12,837 nucleotides of DNA. Origin: Gemmatimonadota bacterium (GTDB lineage: Bacteria; ARS69). The stretch covers positions 2,182 to 15,018 of the forward strand of contig JAGQIB010000054.1 of assembly GCA_020431545.1 (NCBI GenBank), read 5' to 3'. The notes below the pieces were generated by a model. It had not been told where the DNA came from and did not search any database. It saw nothing but the letters and a program-made list of their open reading frames with translations. Every line of letters begins with the position of its first letter. The first letter of the stretch is position 1. Of the stretch, positions 8,580 to 12,837 are shown piece by piece. A program made the position numbers and the translations under genes.

Positions 8580-8585
8580 CCTCCC
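8580..8585 (-). promoter_or_regulatory. Ribosome-binding site of rimI
   Basis: GGGAGG on the minus strand, eight bases before GTG at 8571, in the short gap after the tsaB stop. It favours the GTG start over the internal ATG at 8535. Confidence 0.7.
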
Positions 8586-8587
8586 GC

Positions 8588-9322
8588 TCAGTCCGCGGGA
8601 GATTCGTGGGAGTCGCGGCCTTCGCGACGGACTTCCGCATCGGACTTCCTGAGGTAGACGGGATCGAGATCGGCCGCGGCGACACCGCCGCCGCTCCGAA
8701 GGCGACGTTCCGCCGCCCGGGCCACCGCGGCCGCGCTGGTGTGGCGCAGCCGCTCGGGGGCCTCCCAGCCGGACTCTTCGGGGAAGAGCGGCGCCAGGAG
8801 CGCGGCCCCGTCTCCCACCAGGACTCCCTGGGCGACGGAGCGGTCCTCCGGGCGGGTCCTCGCGAAGCGCTCGGCGAGCGACAGGCAGGAAATCGCCTCC
8901 GGGCCCCAGAGCCGGGCGGTGTCTCCGCCGTCCTCGGGAACCCGGTACAGAGCAGCGTAAACCTCGGCGCGCCGGGCGTCCACCGACGCCAGGATCAGCG
9001 TGCCGGGGACCCCCCAATCGGACTCCCGGGCCACCGCGGCCAGGCCGTCCAGGGTGCCCACCGGGACGGCCGGGATCGAGAGCGCCCGGCAGAATCCCTG
9101 GGCCGCCGAGACTCCGATCCGCACCCCCGTGAACGACCCGGGGCCGACGGCCACCCCGACCGCCTCGATCTCGCCCGGCGACACGCCGTGCTCGGCGAGC
9201 AGGTCGGCGAGGGCCGCCACCGCCCCGTCCCCGCGGGGATCGAACCTCCGTTCGAACACGCGGCCGCCCGTCGCGAGGGCCACGCTGCCGTCCCGGGTCG
9301 TCGTGTCCAGGGCCAGGATCAT
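8588..9322 (-). CDS. tsaB: tRNA t6A37 threonylcarbamoyl transfer complex subunit TsaB
   Basis: TsaB is the pseudo-kinase partner of TsaD in the complex that puts threonylcarbamoyl on A37 of ANN-decoding tRNAs. The protein has 244 residues, a normal size. It opens with the ASKHA-fold strand ILALDTTT (2-9). The hallmark VAVGPGSFTGVRIG follows at 57-70, then DARRAEVYAALY (115-126) and the C-terminal PVYLRKSDAE (221-230). The start is ATG at 9322, inside an ATGA overlap with the tsaE stop, with GGGAGG six bases upstream. tsaE-tsaB-rimI is a conserved bacterial grouping. TsaC and TsaD are not in the window. Confidence 0.95.
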   Translation of the reverse strand: MILALDTTTRDGSVALATGGRVFERRFDPRGDGAVAALADLLAEHGVSPGEIEAVGVAVGPGSFTGVRIGVSAAQGFCRALSIPAVPVGTLDGLAAVARESDWGVPGTLILASVDARRAEVYAALYRVPEDGGDTARLWGPEAISCLSLAERFARTRPEDRSVAQGVLVGDGAALLAPLFPEESGWEAPERLRHTSAAAVARAAERRLRSGGGVAAADLDPVYLRKSDAEVRREGRDSHESPAD

Positions 9323-9804
9323 TCGCCCCCTCCCGGGTCGAGGTCCGCGAGCTCCACGCCGGGCGGAAGCGCCACCACGATCCGGCGCGCCTCGGAGTCG
9401 CCCTCGGGCTCCGGTTCGATCGTGACCCGGATCGTCTCCGGCGGCAACGCGACGATCACGCGATCCCCCCATTCCGCCAGCAGCAACGTGTCGGCGTCGC
9501 GCCGATCCTCGAGCGCCAGGTCCTCGAGCTCGGCGACGCTGCCGAGCCGGAAACAGTCGACATGGATCACCCGCCGGCCGGTCGCGGTCTCGTACTCGTT
9601 CTCCAGCGTGTAGGTCGGACTCGTCACCGGATCGGTGACCCCGAGCGCCTCGCACAGGCCGCGCACGAGCACGGTCTTGCCGGCCCCCAGCGGCCCCTCC
9701 AGCGAGACGGTCGCGCCCGGCGGCAACGCACGGGCGAGGGCCGCCCCCACGAGACGCGTCTCCCGCTCCCCGTGCGTCCGGACCACGAGCCCGCGCTGAC
9801 TCAA
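9319..9804 (-). CDS. tsaE: tRNA t6A37 biosynthesis ATPase TsaE
   Basis: TsaE is the small ATPase needed for turnover of the TsaBD complex in tRNA t6A synthesis. The protein has 161 residues. Motifs are Walker A GPLGAGKT (37-44), TSPTYTLENEY (61-71, the TsaE switch region), HVDCFRL (81-87, Walker B-like) and LAEWGDRV (109-116). The start is TTG at 9804, ten bases after the porX stop, with only a weak Shine-Dalgarno. GTG at codon 7 is an alternative that costs little. The stop overlaps the tsaB ATG as ATGA, a sign of coupled translation. Confidence 0.95.
   Translation of the reverse strand: MSQRGLVVRTHGERETRLVGAALARALPPGATVSLEGPLGAGKTVLVRGLCEALGVTDPVTSPTYTLENEYETATGRRVIHVDCFRLGSVAELEDLALEDRRDADTLLLAEWGDRVIVALPPETIRVTIEPEPEGDSEARRIVVALPPGVELADLDPGGGE
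9329..9334 (-). promoter_or_regulatory. Ribosome-binding site of tsaB
   Basis: GGGAGG on the minus strand, six bases before the tsaB ATG (9322), inside the last codons of tsaE. It sets the start within the ATGA overlap. Confidence 0.65.
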
Positions 9805-9814
9805 CGCGCCCGGC

Positions 9815-11389
9815 TCACTTCGGATTCATCACGATGCACGGCAGCACCATCTCCTCGATGGAGATGCCGCCGTGCTGGAAGCTGCCGCGGTACTTGCCCT
9901 CGTACTCGTGGTAGTTCGTGGGGTACACGAAGTACGCGTTCTCCTTGGCCAGGATGTAGTTCGTGTTGAGTCCCGGCGCGGGCAGCCCGTACGTGGCGGG
10001 ATCCTTCAGGTGGACGGCGCTCTTCGCGTCGCAGCCGAGGTTCGTGCCGATCTTGAAGCGCAGGTTCGTGGACGTGTCGCGATTGCCGTACGCCACGGTG
10101 GCGCGCTTCGCGAGGATCGAACCGTGGTCCGTGGTGAGGACCACGGTGGCGTCCTGCCGCGAGATCGCCTTGAGGATGTCGAACATGGAGGAGTGCTTGA
10201 ACCAGGCGAGCGTCAGCGCCCGGAAGGCGGCCTCGTCCGGCGCGATCTCCTGGAGGAGGTCGGATTCGCTCCGTCCGTGCGAGAGGATGTCGATGAAATT
10301 GAACACCAGCGCCACGAGCGGCAGGGAGTAGAGGCTCGCGATGTCCTTCTTGACCGCGGCCGCTTCGTCCTGATTGAACACCTTGATGTACTTCGTGCTC
10401 GGATTGAGCTTGATGCCTTCGCGATCGAGCTGCGCGTCGAGGAGCTGGCGCTCGTGTCGGTTCAGGCTGCTGTCGCGATCCCCCGGCATGCTCCAGTACT
10501 GCGGGTGCATCTTGGAGATCTCGAGCGGGAAGAGCCCCGAGAAGATCGCGTTGCGGGCGAACGAGGTCGCGGTGGGCAGGATCGACCAGTAGTACTCGCG
10601 GCGGACGTCGAAGTAGGGCTCGAGCAACGCTTCCAGAGCGAGCCACTGATCCAGGCGCAGACAGTCGATGATGACGAAGTAGACCTTGCGCTTCTCGCGG
10701 AGAAGCGGCGCCACGTACTCGTGCACGATGTCGATCGAGAGTCGCGGGCGGTCCGCGCGCTTCGCCTGCACCCACTCCTCGTAGTGGTCCGAGACGAAAC
10801 GGCAGAACTCGATGTTGGACTCGGACTTCGCGTCCTCGTGGGTCTGCAGCAGGCCGGCGTCGCGGTGATCATCGAGGCGGAGATCCCACTCCGCCTGGCG
10901 ACGCGCGACCTCGGTCCAGGCTTCCCAGGTCGCGTCGCCCCGGAGATTGCGGAGCACGGTGAACTCCTGGACGTAGTCACGCGTCACCGCGCCCTCGCGC
11001 AGCTTCGTCCCCTCGATGAGCTGCTTCGCCGCGGTGTAGACCTGCAGCGGGTTCACGGGTTTCACGAGGTAGTTGTGGATGTCCTTGCGGATCGCCGCGT
11101 CGATGAGCTCCTCGTCTTCGGACTTCGTGACCATGATGATGGGCACGTACGGATCGCGCTCCTTGATCCCCTGCAGCGTCTCCAGTCCGGAGAGGCCCGG
11201 CATCATCTCGTCCAGGATGACGAGATCGAAGCGATGCCGGTCCGGCGGATCGGCCACGAGCGCGATCGCGTCCTCGCCGTTCGTCACGCCCTCGACCGCG
11301 AAGCCGCGATCTTCCAGGAACTTGACGTGCGGGCGCAGATGGTCGATCTCGTCGTCCGCCCAGAGAATGCGCTTGCGGTCCTCGTTCAT
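9815..11389 (-). CDS. porX: PorX-type response regulator with PglZ phosphodiesterase-fold effector domain
   Basis: PorX is a bifunctional two-component regulator known in Bacteroidota as a controller of the type IX secretion system. Its effector is an alkaline-phosphatase-superfamily PglZ domain, not a DNA-binding domain. The protein has 524 residues. The receiver (about 7-125) has the acidic pair D12/D13, phosphoacceptor D60 in VILDEMMPGLSG, T88 and K110. Residues 126-230 look mainly helical. The PglZ domain (about 232-522) has candidate metal or catalytic residues D242 (FVIIDCLRLDQW), T273/T275 (LPTATS), D367/H371 (FIDILSHG), D421/H422 (TTDHGS) and H506 (QHGGISIEEM). All expected family motifs appear intact. 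ATG at 11389 overlaps the kinase stop as ATGA, with GAGGA just upstream, so the kinase gene is its likely partner. Whether this organism has type IX secretion cannot be seen here. Confidence 0.92.
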   Translation of the reverse strand: MNEDRKRILWADDEIDHLRPHVKFLEDRGFAVEGVTNGEDAIALVADPPDRHRFDLVILDEMMPGLSGLETLQGIKERDPYVPIIMVTKSEDEELIDAAIRKDIHNYLVKPVNPLQVYTAAKQLIEGTKLREGAVTRDYVQEFTVLRNLRGDATWEAWTEVARRQAEWDLRLDDHRDAGLLQTHEDAKSESNIEFCRFVSDHYEEWVQAKRADRPRLSIDIVHEYVAPLLREKRKVYFVIIDCLRLDQWLALEALLEPYFDVRREYYWSILPTATSFARNAIFSGLFPLEISKMHPQYWSMPGDRDSSLNRHERQLLDAQLDREGIKLNPSTKYIKVFNQDEAAAVKKDIASLYSLPLVALVFNFIDILSHGRSESDLLQEIAPDEAAFRALTLAWFKHSSMFDILKAISRQDATVVLTTDHGSILAKRATVAYGNRDTSTNLRFKIGTNLGCDAKSAVHLKDPATYGLPAPGLNTNYILAKENAYFVYPTNYHEYEGKYRGSFQHGGISIEEMVLPCIVMNPK

Positions 11390-12711
11390 TGCTTCCTCGA
11401 GTCGCCCCGGGGGGGGCGAAAGATCCCGAACCATCGCCGGAGGACTCCCGGACGCTCGGCCGGTTTCCGGTCCGGAAGATCCACGGCGAAGACGGTACGC
11501 ACGCCGGGAGTGCTCCGCAACAGGCGGATCCGGCCGCCGTGATAGTCCTCCACGATACGGCGGGCCAGGGCGAGCCCGAGTCCCCAGCCGCGCTTCTTGG
11601 TGGTGAACCCGGGGGCGAAGATCCGGTTCTGGATCGACTCGGGAATCCCGGGCCCGTCGTCCTCGACCACGATACGGACCCCGGACGGGTTCCCGGCCGT
11701 CGTCCGGACGACCACGGTGCCGTCCCCCTCGCCCTTGAGGATCGCGTCCACCGCGTTCTTCAGGAGGTTCTCCACGGTCCAGGAGAGCAGCTCGCGATCG
11801 GTGTGGACCGGCGTCAGCCCGTCCGCGAGCTGTTCCACGATCGTCACCGAGCGGCCACGCCGGGGCACGCGCCGGCGCAGGTACTGCGCCACCTCGGAGA
11901 TCACCGGATTCAGCTCCATCGGCTCGAGCTTCGGCACGGAGCCCACGCGCTCGAACCGGCTCGCGATGCGCGCGAGTCGCGCGGTGTCGGCCCGCATCTC
12001 GTTCAGGGTGGACCGCCGGGACTCGTCCGTCTCCTCGGCGTCCAGCAGGTCCACCCACCCCATGAGCGAGCTGATCGGGGTCCCGAGCTGATGCGCCGTT
12101 TCCTTGGCCATGCCCACCCAGATGGAACGGTGCTCGCTCGCGCGGATCGTGCGCACGCCGAAGTAGCCGATGCCCACCAGCAGTCCCGCGATCGTGATCT
12201 GGAACAGCGGCATCAGCCGGAGCTGCTTCACCACCGTGGACTCGCCGTAATGCACCCAGCCGAACAGCTCGCCATCGCCGCGAACGATCGGGATCGGCGC
12301 GCGCTCGAGGTCCATCTCGTGAGCGGTGCGGATCAGCTCGGCCACCGGGCCGGGCGGAGGATTCTCGGGATCGGTCGTGATGAACGTCTCGAACGACACG
12401 TCCTCCGGCGAGAAGCGCGTGCCCTTGAACGCGCCCGGCACGCCGCGACGATCGGTCACGATGATCGGGAAGCTCACCCGATCGAGGTACCCGCGGAACA
12501 CCCGGCGGATCTCGTCGTCGAAGCCGGCGGGCAGGGTCGCGGCGGCCGCGAACCGCGCGAACAGATCGGTGAGCGTGGAGGTCTGGTCCTCGAGCCGCGA
12601 CGCGATGCGCTGCGTGAACAGCAGCGACGCGAGGGACAGCGCCACCATCCCGAGGAACAGCGCGTTCCGGATGAAGGACGGCGTGATCAGGCGACCGAGC
12701 CGACCCGTCAT
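11386..12711 (-). CDS. porY: Membrane sensor histidine kinase, PorY-like
   Basis: This 441-residue inner-membrane kinase is the likely partner of PorX. It has a transmembrane segment at about 14-33 and another at about 167-187. Between them lies a roughly 130-residue extracytoplasmic sensor containing FPIIVTDRRGVPG (81-93), which suggests a PAS/Cache-like fold. The H-box is WVGMAKETAHQLGTPISSL (198-216) with phosphoacceptor His207. This wording, together with the GWVHYGES stretch (151-158) just before TM2, resembles Bacteroidota PorY kinases. The ATPase domain has ENLLKNAVDAI (314-324), DDGPGIP (351-357), an F-box near 364-369 and GWGLGLALARRIVEDYHGG (375-393). The start is ATG at 12711, six bases after the upstream stop. 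The C-terminal tail (412-441) is basic and is encoded partly by a run of eight C residues. Histidine kinase is certain; PorY orthology is inferred. Confidence 0.85.
   Translation of the reverse strand: MTGRLGRLITPSFIRNALFLGMVALSLASLLFTQRIASRLEDQTSTLTDLFARFAAAATLPAGFDDEIRRVFRGYLDRVSFPIIVTDRRGVPGAFKGTRFSPEDVSFETFITTDPENPPPGPVAELIRTAHEMDLERAPIPIVRGDGELFGWVHYGESTVVKQLRLMPLFQITIAGLLVGIGYFGVRTIRASEHRSIWVGMAKETAHQLGTPISSLMGWVDLLDAEETDESRRSTLNEMRADTARLARIASRFERVGSVPKLEPMELNPVISEVAQYLRRRVPRRGRSVTIVEQLADGLTPVHTDRELLSWTVENLLKNAVDAILKGEGDGTVVVRTTAGNPSGVRIVVEDDGPGIPESIQNRIFAPGFTTKKRGWGLGLALARRIVEDYHGGRIRLLRSTPGVRTVFAVDLPDRKPAERPGVLRRWFGIFRPPRGDSRKQ
11394..11398 (-). promoter_or_regulatory. Ribosome-binding site of porX
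   Basis: GAGGA on the minus strand, four bases before the porX ATG (11389), inside the last codons of the kinase gene. The spacing is slightly short. It supports independent initiation of PorX at the ATGA overlap. Confidence 0.55.
11409..11416 (-). repeat. Run of eight C (sense strand) at the 3' end of the kinase gene
   Basis: The plus strand has eight G residues preceded by four C residues. In the kinase frame the run reads as C CCC CCC followed by CGG, at codons 432-435. This has the X XXY YYZ form of a -1 slippery heptamer. The porX reading frame is open through this site. No stimulatory structure has been established. Confidence 0.6.
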
Positions 12712-12717
12712 CTCACG

Positions 12718-12837
12718 CTACTCGTAGCTGGCGATGTAGTCGCGCGCGCCGTCCGCGATGAAGAGCTTCGCGAGCCGCACGCCGAGCTCCGCCTCCTCCT
12801 GCGGCTCCCCGTCCAGGTCGTCGCGGAGGATGGCGCC
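12718..12837 (-). CDS. hemC: Probable hydroxymethylbilane synthase (porphobilinogen deaminase), C-terminal end only
   Basis: Only the last 39 codons and a TAG stop are inside the window. The visible peptide starts GAILRDDLDGEPQEEAELG and ends in a helix followed by GARDYIASYE. This fits the C-terminal domain of HemC, which typically reads as a beta strand, a Gly-x-Pro turn, an AE-x-x-LG helix and a terminal GA-x-x-I helix. HemC joins four porphobilinogen molecules into hydroxymethylbilane in tetrapyrrole synthesis. The dipyrromethane cofactor cysteine and active-site aspartate lie outside the window. The call therefore rests on a short tail. The stop is six bases before the kinase start. Confidence 0.6.
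   Translation of the reverse strand, partial: GAILRDDLDGEPQEEAELGVRLAKLFIADGARDYIASYE

Noticed and set aside
8083..8685. Longer rimI starting at ATG 8685
   Set aside because: It would overlap tsaB by about 98 bases, and the extra residues are not RimI-like; GTG 8571 has a good ribosome-binding site.
9815..11389. The PglZ domain as part of a BREX or phage growth limitation defence island
   Set aside because: The protein has a receiver domain and a partner kinase, and no BREX or Pgl neighbour genes are present; the housekeeping context fits PorX.
9872..11542. A 556-codon plus-strand frame opposite porX and the kinase end
   Set aside because: It is a shadow of the PorX codons, with Val/Leu/Arg/Asp bias and no motif.
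9815..12058. The porX frame read as one 747-codon gene
   Set aside because: The upstream part overlaps the kinase ATPase domain and is not protein-like; ATG at 11389 with a Shine-Dalgarno and the ATGA overlap gives a complete PorX. The open frame is kept only as context for the slippage finding.

Overview
The window is a single run of eleven genes, all on the minus strand, from a GC-rich diderm (LPS-making) bacterium. By my start choices it is about 99% coding. The longest gap between genes is 17 bases, and neighbours touch or overlap at several junctions. No tRNA, rRNA, mobile element, CRISPR array, recognisable promoter or terminator is visible. The genes suggest a member or relative of the FCB group. 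The response regulator/PglZ protein is a PorX homologue, the kinase beside it has the PorY-type H-box, and LptD has the FCB-style motif set. GC content and gene order argue against a typical Bacteroidota genome and fit better with Gemmatimonadota- or Eisenbacteria-type lineages. That placement is inference.

In transcription order (right to left) the genes are: the last 39 codons of a probable hydroxymethylbilane synthase (hemC, 12837-12718); a membrane histidine kinase (porY-like, 12711-11386); the receiver-PglZ protein porX (11389-9815), whose ATG overlaps the kinase stop; the tRNA t6A genes tsaE (9804-9319) and tsaB (9322-8588), with rimI acetyltransferase (8571-8083) next to tsaB; a purine nucleoside phosphorylase (8090-7236); accD (7233-6349); folC (6335-4989); a MalK/UgpC-type ABC ATPase with no permease nearby (4971-3880); and a very long lptD (3890-21).

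Most of these are housekeeping genes: haem, tRNA modification, ribosomal protein acetylation, purine salvage, fatty acid synthesis, folate and outer-membrane LPS assembly. The distinctive part is porY-porX. In Bacteroidota this pair controls the type IX secretion system but is encoded at separate loci. Here the two genes are translationally coupled and sit next to tsaE. A run of eight C residues near the 3' end of porY sits where a -1 slip would join the kinase in frame to PorX. LptD is also unusual: it carries a doubled OstA/LptA-like N-terminal region split by a Pro/Ala/Ser-rich linker, and it has exactly two cysteines, both in conserved LptD motifs.
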